A stretch of 64,000 bases of DNA from contig OX392527.1 in the NCBI GenBank assembly GCA_947623455.1, forward strand, positions 46,854,401 to 46,918,400, read 5' to 3'. Positions 25,751-37,696 of the stretch are shown here, in pieces; the stretch's first letter is position 1; each line of letters starts with the position of its first letter. Made by a program: the position numbers and the translations under genes. This DNA comes from Mimachlamys varia (lineage: Eukaryota; Mollusca; Bivalvia; Pectinida; Pectinidae). The notes below the pieces were generated by a model. That model was not told where the DNA came from, ran no database searches, and saw only the letters and a list, made by a program, of their open reading frames with translations.

Positions 25751-26241
25751 CATATCTTGCTGGATTGGATAAAGGCCTGCACATGTTTAAATTCATAAGT
25801 TTTTACCTTCAAAGCCAAGTCATGCTTCAGCATGATATCAATACTTATCAATATCATTGAACCGATGATACTATGTGCAAAATCGGTCATACTTTAATTT
25901 GCTCTCATTTCTTCACACGGCCGTTAATACGAAACTTTTTCAATATTTTTGAAAACAGTAGAATCATTGAATCATAAAAACTGAAATTTGATCAAGTATC
26001 TCGGAAATCTTGTTTATGATACCATGTACATACTATCAAATATCGCAATTACCCTTTCAAGTTTCAATAAAGTTCTCTATTCTTGGTGTAAAAACCAACG
26101 TTATATTCATAATGTGTTCTCACGATGATTTAAATCATATATATAATGAATCAATTTAAAGATACCTTTTTTTATTTTATTTTTTTTTTTTTTTTTCAAT
26201 ATTTATTTCCGAGAAAAAGTTCCTCCCCGTACACTTTCACT

Positions 26242-26635
26242 TTAAAGGCCCAATATACGTAACTTCAGGGAAATTTTCGTGATTCTGAAAAATTCTGAAA
26301 AAAAATCCAGTTGATAACCATGCAAAAATAAGCCTAAAACGAAGTAAACCTGAGCGGTAACTAACAAGAAACTCTTGACAAAAAAAATCCAAAGAATTGA
26401 AAATAATTCAGGTTGGGCCCACCTTAACAACAAACTGAAGGTAGAAGACGGTTCGAAATGGACGTGTGTTTACAAATAGCGTGTTTCAACTTCTGCTGTA
26501 CCGGTAACCGCGAAAGAATTATTTTTGAATATTGCTGATATCAGTTAATCTTAGCTAATTCTATAAATATAATAAGTTATTAGGCTTGATTTTTGCTTCA
26601 AGTTTTGCCGAACGTTACGTATATTGGGTCTATAA
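26242..26635 (-). mobile_element. TTAA inverted-repeat element M1, copy
   Basis: Starts TTAAAGGCCCAATATACG; the right end has decayed (atattgggtctataag). The full body is shared with the other copies. Confidence 0.82.
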
Positions 26636-26639
26636 GTAT

Positions 26640-28430
26640 TGTAAATATTGAATTACATTAAGAAATTTCTGGGTCCAATTTAGCAGACTTTGAAGTTCAT
26701 TAGAAATTGACGCTACTTACATACAACTGTATGTATTTCAATAATCAAAAATAAGCTACTAGAAATAGTTTAAATACATGGCGATGTGACTTTAGTCCAA
26801 AGTAAAATGAAACCGAAAAAAAATTATCATTTTTGCATGAAGACACCCATAAAAAAATAATATTTCTTCGATTACTATGAACGACGTCTTCAAAGTATGG
26901 TTACGTCATTTTAAACCAATGAAAAGGGACCTTGGTATTGCGTCCTTTGAGGCACTTCCTATGCTGATTATCATACTGTACGCGAGTGGAGGTAGTGAAA
27001 CCCAATTAAGTTAAGGGAGAATATATCTAAACCCATTTTAATGAACTGAATGTAAATATACATGTAAACATGTTTTTGTCAATTTTATGAGTGACTACTT
27101 ACTAACCCTAGTTCGATGAAGCCCGTGTTTATCTATCTTAACTCTAGTTTGTTTTTTGTGTATGTTTTACGTTTTGTTTACAGATATGGTAATTTAAAGA
27201 CACACAAGATTTTAGTGGCGGAGGAAAGCCGGAGTTCTCAGGGAAAAAACACCGACCTAGGCCACTACTTGGCGAATTTCAAATTTGAAACAGATTCATG
27301 ACATTTAATTAAAACGAAGTAAACTGAATTTCGACCCGAAACATATGTACATGTATGTCAAAAGTATAATTACCTTTTAATATAACAATAGCAACAAATT
27401 AGTGGAAGTTATTCAGCAACAGATATGAAATGACTTGTAAATACTTCTCTCATTATACATAATAATATCCTCTTTATGACTTGCCCTTAGATTATCTTAC
27501 GATACCGATCACAATAAGTAATGGACAAATTATCACAAAGCATTAGATAAAATCCGTTTATCTGAAATAACACCTGCATAAAATACGATACGGATTTAGA
27601 GGTATTATCAGTTCGAACACATTCAGTATTATATAGCATTTGTCCGAATTAGGGAAGGTGAAAAATGAATCTGTTTAACAGTTTATGTATAAAGGTGTGA
27701 ATTTATTTTATATCTTTCAATATAAACTTCAATTTAAGTGCCATAATTTATCACCCTTTTCTTTGCCTGGCGAGAAATAGACGAAATGATGCTAAGTAGC
27801 ATCGGTTCATAGTCGTGTCGGAAGTACAACATTAACTATAAAATGCATTGTGGAGCCGGAATTCGGATATTCGGAACAGGTGTTCGCTGTGTGAAGATAT
27901 GAATATCCCCCGGATTACTAGATTAAACTTCTAACCAAGTTTATCCATTTATAATACCGCGACATTGAAAGGTGAAGATAGATAATTGGACATCTATCAA
28001 ACGCTAAGTACACGAAACCGTTAAATTATGTTGACAGATGCCAGAAACTATCAAGGTATATCCGCTAAAGGAATCTGCGATATTATAGATTTCTGAAGTT
28101 CATCTAATCTTACTTTACTTTCCTCCAAAATATTTTGACATATTTAATAAAAATTAGCACTCTTTCTATTATCATTTTGAAATTTCATTGAAACATCTTT
28201 TTTTATTTCTCTTTTATTTCTTCAAAAAAGAAAAATATACAAAAAAAGTATGATAAAGCTATTAAGAAGCCGCACGTTATTTCATTGCTTTTATCTAAAA
28301 ATATGATTTCATACATGTACCTTCGCGTGCTTAATTTTACCGTAAATTTATATGGTGAATCTTCAGCGCTATGTACATGTATCAAAAAAATTAAGATGTA
28401 CGTGAAATTACAAATTTCATTTGTTTCAAA
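26640..28430. other. non-coding apart from the SINE fragment at 27.2 kb
   Basis: No other feature supported. Confidence 0.5.
27200..27282 (-). mobile_element. SINE fragment
   Basis: ttttagtggcggaggaaagc, cggagttctcagggaaaaaa and caccgacctaggccac match the SINE body only. Confidence 0.6.
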
Positions 28431-28436
28431 TTATGC

Positions 28437-28531
28437 AAATGACGTAACTTTATATAAAGATTGTACCTCATTTTTACGGTAGTATGCCCGCAGTCAAAAT
28501 GAGGTACAATCCTTATAAATTTACGTCATTA
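28437..28531. repeat. inverted repeat (foldback)
   Basis: aaatgacgtaa and attgtacctcatttt on the left pair with aaaatgaggtacaat and ttacgtcattt-like sequence on the right. About 95 bases. Confidence 0.65.
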
Positions 28532-28561
28532 TTTATTTTCAAATATAATATTTTCGAATAT

Positions 28562-28717
28562 AAGACTCTTTCATATGCGTGTATGTAGGATAGGGATATT
28601 CCACCCGAGGGGTCACAAAATGTGGTGAAACTCGAGGCTTGCCGAGGGTTTACCACATTTTGTGATCCCGAGGGTGGAATATCCTTATCCTACATACACA
28701 CATAATGAAAGAGTCTT
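28562..28717. repeat. long near-perfect palindrome (156 bases)
   Basis: The arms run from aagactctttcatatgcgtg through tatgtaggata, ggatattccaccc and cacaaaatgtggt to the mirrored arm ending aatgaaagagtctt. They are separated by a short loop around ctcgaggcttgccgagg. The RNA would form one long hairpin. Most likely a foldback transposon end or MITE. Confidence 0.8.
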
Positions 28718-28986
28718 TTTCTCTCATATCAACTACCCGAATTAGCTCAAAAACCATGAAAATATGTTTAAACAGGCTACCATTTTGAAATTTCACCTTT
28801 TTCCTTGAGTTTTTTTGACGAAAATGAATTAGACAGCGAGTTTAAGCATACCCTATATTTCCAAACAAAGTTTGAGCAGAAAAATTAATCTCCTCTTCCT
28901 GGTGTTTATGGTTAAAATTTTGTGAAAGGTTTTAATTTTATCACGCCGTCGTTTTCTCTTTCCGGCATCAGAGTTTACCGTATTCG

Positions 28987-29021
28987 TGACGTCACGTCAT
29001 TGTTGAGCCATTGTGACGTCA
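28987..29021. promoter_or_regulatory. pair of CRE palindromes
   Basis: TGACGTCA at 28987-28994 and 29014-29021. These are CREB/ATF-type sites by sequence. No gene was recognised nearby, so function is open. Confidence 0.3.
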
Positions 29022-29331
29022 CGTCGCGTGAAATGCTATGTAAGATAGATTTTTATTACATAGTTTTCTTACATGGGCAACCTCTATCCAACATGGCGAG
29101 ATATGAGAGAAAACAACTTTCTAAGCGGGTTGCTGCGATGGTAACTACGATGGCCGTGGTTGCTAAGATAATACAGTCCCACTGAATCTTCATCGTTGGT
29201 AAATCGTTGGTAAGTTTAGAAAATACACAGTGAACAACACTATTTTTCTTCAATACATCATTTGTTAATTTGATATCAAATAATTTTACCAGTAATTCGA
29301 TTGTATTTCTTTATTAATAACAGTTGTCATA

Positions 29332-29826
29332 TACACGCATTGACACAGTGATCTGGTTGTGGCGCGGTCCGACGTCGGACGTCACAACTGCAGGGCGCCG
29401 CCATCTTTGCGTTACCGTCAAAGAATTTCGCATGCGCACCAATGGAATCAAAAGTTTGCCAGAAACCATTTGTTGCATAATCAGACGAACTGGATTCCAT
29501 ATATATTCCACGTTTCAAAATCTTGAAGGAACCAAACAATGACCGTCAGCGAATAGTTATTTTTCCGAAGCGTGAACGACGCCATATTTGAACAAATATC
29601 GATCCACCGAGCCTTTTTTCACTGCGTATACGCTAATTTATTTACACCTTTCCCTTCTTGTGCTTAGTAGACTCTGACTGCGAATATATTAGGGTATACG
29701 TTAATTTGATTCAATATGATGCGCATTCGAAATTCTTTGACGGCAACGCAAACATGGCGGCGCCCTGCAGTTGGGACGTCTGACGTCGGACCGCGTCACT
29801 ACCAAATCACTGTGTCATTGCGTGTA
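29332..29826. mobile_element. long-TIR element (about 110-base inverted ends)
   Basis: Left tacacgcattgacacagtga ... tccgacgtcggacgtc ... gcagggcgccgccat is mirrored on the right by atggcggcgccctgcag ... gacgtcggaccgcg ... cactgtgtcattgcgtgta. About 495 bases in total, GC-richer ends, no transposase frame. The short frames in it are palindromic shadows. Confidence 0.78.
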
Positions 29827-30257
29827 CATAAAAAACGTTTATGTTTCAAAATCACCAGAATAAAGAGTCTGATGTAATTATATAGGTTGACTGACACGAA
29901 TTTAACAACAACAAAAAAGTTATTATCATCAAATATCATTTTTCTCAGCCTTGCAACGATGCATAATTTTCTTTTTTTTTTCACGCTCATATTTGAATAT
30001 TTACCATTGAAAGGCATTGCCACTATATATACTTACCAAATTCAGTTGGCAGTCATCAGGCCATGAATGCCAATGACCGATTGTTGACGTCATAATTGTT
30101 ACGTTGGGTACCATTGACCGTCCCCGGGCGATGGCTGTTCTTTTCATAGAACAAGCATATGCGACAAATACATTTATTGAGCTAAATGCTGAGAAATAAA
30201 ATGTGTTATTGATTGTTTTATGACATGAGCAGATTCTAACAATGGTAAATATAAGTA

Positions 30258-30347
30258 TTGAACTGCTTTCAGTTGGCATTCATAGGCTGTATGAATGCCA
30301 AATGGTCAAAGGCAAATCCAACATGAAGCGCGCTGAAAGCAGTTCAA
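30258..30347. repeat. nested hairpins (inverted repeat)
   Basis: ttgaactgctttcag ... ctgaaagcagttcaa encloses a second hairpin ttggcattcata/tatgaatgccaa. A related ggcagtcatcaggccatgaa segment lies at about 30050. Confidence 0.6.
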
Positions 30348-30349
30348 GG

Positions 30350-32390
30350 CTTAAAACTTCTTCTTACAATCGATACATGTAAATTGTAACAAAATTTGGA
30401 AAATCGGTGCAACATGAAGTGTTCCTTCACAATTCAAGGTCATTTTTAAAATTCAGTGGTCAGTGGTATTTCGTTCCGCAACTTATTTTATTCTCGTTTC
30501 CATACCGTATAGGCCGATATTTTTATGAAACACAAATGAAGAGGTTTTTTTATCTAAAGTACACTCATGTATTGAAAACTCATTAAAAGTCCAATGGATT
30601 AACAATTTTAGGGTTGTTCTGATAAGTAGTGGCACCAAGATTTAAGCTTTCAAAATCCAAATGACCTGAAATGCAATACAATTTGACACCAATGAAGATC
30701 AAAGACTTATCGATTTTTAAATGATTTTCACACGTTTATGATTTTTGTAGTGTCAGTATGAGAATGCAGCTTTACAACATGTTAATTTGTCTCGGATAGC
30801 GAAACAAGTATGACATGACATGCAATTTCTGTAATAGATAACGGTCTTGTTATGTAACGTTATGACATGAAAGGAGAGAGTGTTTGTTAAAGGTCGAAGG
30901 TCAGCGACATCCAATGGTGTTATTTTCTTAACCTCTCAACACCATGTGTCCGTCAATCCGTTTATCGTGTACATTGGCCTGCTATATAGCACGTCCAACT
31001 CACCGGATGCCCTCTCGCAAGCGTGCCGGGGACAAAGTGTTTGGGAGAGAACTGATAATAAAAATATGTAAAAACCACGAGAAAACGTGCAAACATTAAT
31101 TTTAAAACATGATAAGTAGGCAAAATATTGAACTTTGTAATTATCAAATCGAGGTCGAACTCTTTCGTCATTTAGCAATAAACTGTCGAGATATGAGAAT
31201 AACTGAATATTGATTCGGGTGTCAATTTCCAGATGATAAATGTTTGACAAGAACCGGGGTTAAACTGTATGTGACGCGAGTGATCAAACAGGGTGTACCG
31301 ATATGTGTTATTCGTGAAGGTCAAAGGTCGACGTCAAAATCTGACCTATAACTTGTTGGTCAGGTATAGAGAAGATTTGTTCTTATCGAGGACACATACC
31401 GATTTATCAAAGTCTAGCTTGGAAAGGGATCATCGCCTCCAATTTACATTCTTTGACGAATTACAAAATAAAATGCGCGACTGAAATATTTGAAAGAAAG
31501 TACCATCTGTATATCAACATGTTGACACGGAACGAGACATAACGCTATATTTAAATAGCCGTTTCCGGGGTGACGGAAGTTTAAGAAAATCAAATGGTTT
31601 GTTGAATCAATTTCTTGTTTAAATATATTAAACCCTTTTGATTGCTTTTCTTCGTTTAAATTCTGAAATTTTGCAAAAGCTTTTGTGACCTAAATAGTGT
31701 CAAATTTAACAACTTGAGATAAATTCAAAAACTGACACTTTAAGATTATACCTAAACGGATTAGAAAAGCACTTAAACTGCGTACTGTATCATCGATACG
31801 ATTAAATCTTACCCTGTGTAGCATGTTAAGGTGAAAATTAAAAATAATTCTTGCCACAAAGTAAATATTTAAATTGCAGTTGCACGAGTGTTAGACAGAT
31901 TTTGATTTAAAACGATTTTTTTTTTTTTTTTTTTTTTTTGGCGAGGACGTGTATTTCAATGCTTGACAAATGTCAAAATACGAAGCGCTTTTCGGAAGAT
32001 CTTGCAATGTATAAGCTCTTTGGAATAAAATTTCAAATGTCTTTACACTTGCTCTTCTTTTCAGACTGAAATGGTGATTAGAACAAGCCGTCTCTCTTTT
32101 GAACAGATTTCCACAACAATGTTCCACTGCTATTTTGTTATATTTGTGTATCGCTGTTTTATTTTGACTCCTTGTGGAAAAAGCGTCTCCTGGAAACTTC
32201 CTAGATAGGCTCATACAACAACCACAGTCGACTCGAAACGAGAGTATCAGTACACGTGATCTTTACAAAGATGAAAGGAACAAAAAAAGTAATATATCAG
32301 AAAAATTAAAATATACAGAATTTAGCATTGCCTTGAAAGCATGGCCTAGAACAGAGGAAGCAGAAAATACCAGGCAAGCTTTCTTCAAAC
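30350..32390. other. non-coding, nothing recognised apart from the poly-T run
   Basis: Short frames on both strands at 30.9-31.5 kb have no recognisable family and no splice context. Confidence 0.5.
31917..31939 (+). repeat. poly-T run
   Basis: Uninterrupted T run; no gene was recognised beside it, so a retroposon tail is only a possibility. Confidence 0.8.
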
Positions 32391-32633
32391 GCTGAAAATA
32401 CACCAACACTAAAGGAAAGACAATAACAGGAACTAAAAAGACACCAAAATTAAAGGAAACAACCCAAGGAACTGATGAGACACCGAAAATAAAGGAAAGA
32501 CAACACCAGTAACTGAAAGACACAAAATCGAAAGGAAAGACAACAACAGGAACTGAGAAGACACAAAAAGTAAAGGAAGTAAAATTGGAACTGAAGGGAC
32601 ATCAAATTAAGGGAAAAGCAACAACTGTCGGAA

Positions 32634-32829
32634 CAAACACACAAAAGAGAAGAGCGCCTTCATAACTTAGAATAATATGCAGTTGTGCCAAGTGATAAAA
32701 AAAACTGCACCCTACAGCTGTTTCATCCATCTGAGACTCTTCAGTGATGCTTAGCGAACGGTGTAAAATGTTCAGTGTAGGAGACGACTGAGTAAAAACA
32801 ATTGTCCGAAGGTAATGTCTTAGCTTGAG
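32634..32829 (-). repeat. hammerhead-bearing repeat inserted in the 41-bp array
   Basis: Non-array sequence that interrupts the minisatellite. On the minus strand it contains the ribozyme, then a GCAGTTTT segment and cggcat-like sequence resembling the other two copies. Array units resume on both sides. Confidence 0.5.
32707..32750 (-). ncRNA. type I hammerhead ribozyme, near-intact, inside a minisatellite
   Basis: Read on the minus strand: GCATCA (32750-32745), CTGAAGA, stem II GTCT/GGAT (two Watson-Crick and two wobble pairs, loop CAGAT), GAAA, stem III ACAG/CTGT and TA, with predicted cleavage between 32713 and 32712. The return strand GGGTGC gives stem I with five of six positions pairable. 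All core bases are present; stems I and II are weaker than in the copy at 9.75 kb. Confidence 0.7.
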
Positions 32830-35800
32830 AGAAGACAACAACTGGAACTGTGGAGACACCAAAACCAAAAGAAAGACAAAAACAGGAACTGAGGAGACAT
32901 CAAAACTGAAGGAAAGAAAACAACAGGAACTGAGGAGACATCAAAACTGAAGGTGACAACCACAGGAACTGGGGAGACATCAAAACTAAACGAAAGACAA
33001 CAACAGGAACTAAGGAGACATTAAAAACTGAAGGAAAGACAACAACAGGAACTGAGGAGACATTAAAAACTGTAGGAAAGATAACAACAGGAACTGAGGA
33101 AACATGTAAACTAAAGGAAAGACAACAACAGGAACTGAGGAGACATTAAAAACTAAAGGAAAGACAACAACGGGAACTGAGAAGACATGTAAACTAAAGA
33201 AAAGACAACAACAGGAACTGAAGAGACACCCCAACTAGAGAAAAGACAACAACAGGAACTGAAGAGACACCCCAACTAGAGAAAGGACAACAACAGGAAC
33301 TGAGGAGACATCAAAACTAAAGGAAAGGGCAACAACAGGATCTGAGGAGACACCCAAACTAGAGAAAGGACAACAACAGGAACTGTAGAGACACCTCAAC
33401 TAGAGAAAGGACAACAACAGGAACTGAAGAGACACCCCAACTAGAGAAAGGACAACAACAGGAACTGAAGAGACACCCCAACTAGAGAAATGACAACAAC
33501 AGGAACTGAGGAGACAACCCAACTAGAGAAAGGACAACAGGAACTGTAGAGACACCCCAACTAGAGAAAGGACAACAACAGGAACTATAGAGACACCCCA
33601 ACTAGAGAAAGGACAACAACAGGAACTGAAGAGACACCCCAACTAGAGAAATGACAACAACAGGAACTGAAGAGACACCCCAACTAGAGAAAAGGACAAC
33701 AGGAACCGAAGAGACACCCAACTAGAGAAATGACAACAACAGGAACTGTAGAGACACCCCAACTAGAGAAAGGACAACAACAGGAACTGAAGAGACACTC
33801 CAACTAGAGAAAAGGACAACAACAGGAACTGAAGAGACACTCCAACTAGAGAAAGGACAACAACAGGAACTGAAGAGACACTCCAACTAGAGAAAAGGAC
33901 AACAACAGGAACTGAAGAGACACTCCAACTAGAGAAAGGACAACAACAGGAACTGAAGAGACACCCCAACTAGAGAAAGGACAACAGCAGGAACTGAAGA
34001 GACACTCCAACTAGAGAGAAGGACAACAACAGGAACTGAAGAGACACCCCAACTAGAGAAATGACAACAATAGGAACTGAAGAGACAGCCCAACTAGAGA
34101 AAAGGACAACAACAAGAACTGAAGAGACATCCCAACTAGAGAAAAGACAACAATAGGAACTGAAGAGACACCCCAACTAGAGAAAAGGACAACAACAAGA
34201 ACTGAAGAGACACCCCAACTAGAGAAAGGACAACAACAGGAACTGAAGAGACACCCCAACTAGAGAAAGGACAACAACAGGAACTGAAGAGACACCCCAA
34301 CTAGAGAAAGGACAACAACAGGAACTGAAGAGACACCCCAACTAGAGAAATGACAACAACAGGAACTGAAGAGACACCCCAACTAGAGAAATGACAACAA
34401 CAGGAACTGAAGAGACAACCCAACTAGAGAAAGGACAACAACAGGAACTGAAGAGACACCCCAACTAGAGAAATGACAACAACAGGAACTGAAGAGACAC
34501 CCCAACTAGAGAAAGGACAACAACAGGAACTGTAGAGACACCCCAACTAGAGAAATGACAACAACAGGAACTGATGAGACACCCCAACTAGAGAAATGAC
34601 AACAACAGGAACTGATGAGACACCCCAACTAGAGAAAGGACAACAACAGGAACTGATGAGACACCCCAACTAGAGAAATGACAACAACAGGAACTGATGA
34701 GACACCCCAACTAGAGAAATGACAACAATAGGAACTGAAGAGACACCTCAACTAGAGAAAGGACAACAACAGGAACTGAAGAGACACCTCAACTAGAGAA
34801 AGGACAACAACAGGAACTGAAGAGACACCCCAACTAGAGAAAGGACAACAACAGGAACTGAAGAGACACCTCAACTAGAGAAAGGACAACAATAGGAACT
34901 GAAGAGACACCCCAACTAGAGAAAGGACAACAACAGGAACTGAAGAGACACCTCAACTAGAGAAAGGACAACAACAGGAACTGAAGAGACACCCCAACTA
35001 GAGAAAGGACAACAACAGGAACTGAAGACACACCCAACTAGAGAAAAGACAACAACAGGAACTGAAGAGACACCCCAACTAGAGAAATGACAACAATAGG
35101 AACTGAGGACACATCAAAACTAAAGGAAAGACAACAACAGGAACTGAGGAGACATCAAAACTAAAGAAAATACAACAAAAGGAACTGAGGAGACAGTAAA
35201 ACTGAAGGAAAGACAACAACAGGAACTGAGGAGACATCAAAACTAAAGAAAATACAACAAAAGGAACTGAGGAGACAGTAAAACTGAAGGAAAGACAACA
35301 ACAGGAACTGAGGAGACATCAAACCTGAAGGAAAGACAACAATAGGAACTGAGGAGACATCAAAACTGAAGGAAAGACAACAACAGGAACTGAGGAGACA
35401 TTAACACTAAATGAAAGACAATAACAGGAACTGAGGAGACATCAAACTAAAGGAAAGACAAAAACAGGAACTGAGGAGACATTAACACTAAATGAAAGAC
35501 AACAACAGGAACTGAGGAGACATTAACACTAAATGAAAGACAACAACAGGAACTGAGGAGACACAAAAACTGAAGGAAAGACAACAACAGGAACTGAGGA
35601 GACATCAAAACTGAAGGAAAGACAACAACAGGAACTGAGGACACATCAAAACTGAAGGAAAGACAACAACAGGAACTGAGGAGACATCAAAACTGAAGGA
35701 AAGACAACAACAGGAACTAAGGAGACATCAAAACTGAAGGAAAGACAACAACAGGAACTGAGGAGACATCAAACCTGAAGGAAAGACAACAACAGGAACT

Positions 35801-36276
35801 GAGGAGACTACAAAACTGAAGGAAAGACAACAACAGGAACTGAGGAGACATCAAACCTGAAGGAAAGACAACAACAGGAACTGAGGAGACATCAAACCTG
35901 AAGGAAAGACAACAACAGGAACTGAGGAGACATCAAACCTGAAGGAAAGACAACAACAGGAACTACTTCCTCCCAGTACATATGAGTTGTTAAATGTTTT
36001 CGTGAATTCATTAGTCTATGGACATATATGTGAAGACATTGGTGACACTGCTATGCATCCATTAAAGGCCCAATATACGTAACTTTCGGCAAAACTTAAA
36101 AGGGAAAATCAAGCCTAAAACTTTTTTATATTTTGTTGTATATATGGTATATGATGGGTGAGAGAGAATGATAGTCTAAGGGAGATAATCTGTCATCTGC
36201 ATGTAAATGTTAGAACTCTCCAAAAAAGAGGATATATTGTGATTCCGCGGGAGAGAAAATAAACCAATATTGAACA

Positions 36277-36913
36277 CAGGGACCTAGGAATTTGTTACAG
36301 CTAGTTTTGAACCTAAAATATAGTGTTTAGTGTTATAATAATAATAATAATAAAGTTTTCGGCGGCCTGCCGGCCAGTTTTACAAATTCATTGCGTTTTG
36401 ACGTCATCCCGCGTGCTGATCTTTTGCTATCATTGGATGCCTAAATGTAAAGGAAGACCGACATCCAATGACAGCGTACGGCCACCGCGTGCAGTGTTGC
36501 AACCCTTATTGTAATAAATTGCTTAATGTAATAATTCATTACATTAAGGTTAAAGGGTTGCAACAGTGCAGTGACGTCAAAACGCAATGAATATGTTAAA
36601 CTGGCCGGTAGGCCGCCGAAAACTTTCGCGTGTCTATGGAGGAAATGGAGATTATTTCTGCGGAAGGAGGATACATTTGACTTGCGGTACCAAGCGTTTT
36701 TTCGTAGCTCAACTAGAAATGTTTTTTTTGATGCAAGAAAGGTAGGTGGGGTCGATTTTTCGATCTGGAAAGCTTTTCACCCTTTAGCTTTTATGACCAT
36801 TGAGGGGGCATTTTTATCGAAAATTGATCTTAACCCCCAAAATGTGTTAAATTAATCTCAACACCCTATTTTAGGTCCAAAACTAGCTGTACAAAATTCT
36901 CAGGTCCCTGTGG
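36277..36913. mobile_element. inverted-repeat element with CACAGGGACC ends (family M2)
   Basis: The left end (cacagggacct, ttgttacagctagtttt, to about 36322) and right end (ttttaggtccaaaactagct, ctcaggtccctgtg, about 36868-36913) are inverted copies. The inner half (gcggaaggaggatacattt, gtaggtggggtcg) recurs at 46.45-46.78 kb and partly at 45.69-45.82 kb. A second inverted-repeat element sits in its left part. Confidence 0.7.
36351..36624. mobile_element. nested foldback element with GTTTTCGGCGGCC ends
   Basis: Roughly 50-base terminal inverted repeats (gttttcggcggcctgccggc ... ggccgccgaaaact) enclose smaller nested inverted repeats: cattggatg/catccaatg, and tgttgcaaccctta with its partner aagggttgcaaca (36494-36564). 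It lies inside the M2 element next to an (ATA)n run at 36335-36350. Confidence 0.7.
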
Positions 36914-37696
36914 TAGAAAGCAGTGGGTTGAGTATCACCTGAACAACTTTACCATTTGTTTTTATATTGAGAAATTTATACACTGTATGTGCCATAATGA
37001 AATATTTCATTGTTCACTTTTTAGAGTTGATTGATACATGTACGTAATTGTATGTATAAGGCCATTGTTGTTGTATTTCGGCAGTTGTATATATCTGGTT
37101 GTTCTATAACTTTTAATCACATGGCCAATGGTGTAACATGTTGATACTGTTAGATAATACAGTTAGTTGAGTAAAACCACTAAAACTGACCTTGTCTTGT
37201 GAGTCAATTTATTGTTGAAGTACCTATCAATATGATATGATTTTCAATCATGAGCTTGACAGAATGTTTTAACTTTATTGATGTAATGGAAACTAAATTG
37301 TTCTGGTGATAGTAAGTAAACTTCCTAACTACTTATCAAACTTAAACTCATCACAGTTCAGTATAACATTTTTCAGCTAGTCTACTTCACACGACTGACA
37401 TTTTAGCCTGATGATTATATTTTGTTTTTGTGGTTGAGCACAAGTAGTGATTTCTTTATTTTCATGGCAAAATCGTTTAATCTTAAATAAAATTTTCTCG
37501 TGCCAGTGTTTGCAGACCTGACATATATATTGATAATTCCACTTTAAAATAATTCAAATACTGTAGTTTATTTTCACTCCTTGCTATTTAGTGTGTTATT
37601 TTAATGAATGGTCCATTATGAGCTCAATGGAAAGCGTGTGTGTGAGTGTAAAAATTTTCAAGAATAGCATTATGTGGACATATTTAGCTACATCTC

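Larger units (their letters stand above)
32397..35963 (+). repeat. 41-bp minisatellite, about 80 units, two subfamilies
   Basis: Unit core gacaacaacaggaactga, period 41. Flanking units (about 32397-33228 and 35101-35963) read gaggagacatcaaaactgaa; central units (about 33229-35100) read gaagagacaccccaactaga. The centre is more homogeneous and contains an occasional flank-type unit (about 33300). The outermost left units are diverged. A hammerhead-bearing insert splits the left part (32634-32829). Open frames on the minus strand arise because 41 is not a multiple of three and the units lack stops; the translation repeats only every 123 bases, so a protein is unlikely. Confidence 0.93.

Noticed and set aside
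29314..29542. Overlapping frames on both strands around 29.4 kb.
   Set aside because: They lie in the inverted arm of the long-TIR element.
33229..35100. Each 41-bp unit contains CTGAAGA/CTGATGA and, about 15 bases later, GAAA, as in a hammerhead core.
   Set aside because: The sequence between the two strings cannot form stem II, and no stem I or stem III partners exist. The strings are coincidence or a very remote relic.
32450..35644. Stop-free minus-strand frames of 60-90 residues across the minisatellite (SSVPVVV-type repeats).
   Set aside because: A 41-base period cycles through all three frames, units vary by indels and frames end at unit variants. This is a by-product of stop-poor repeat units.
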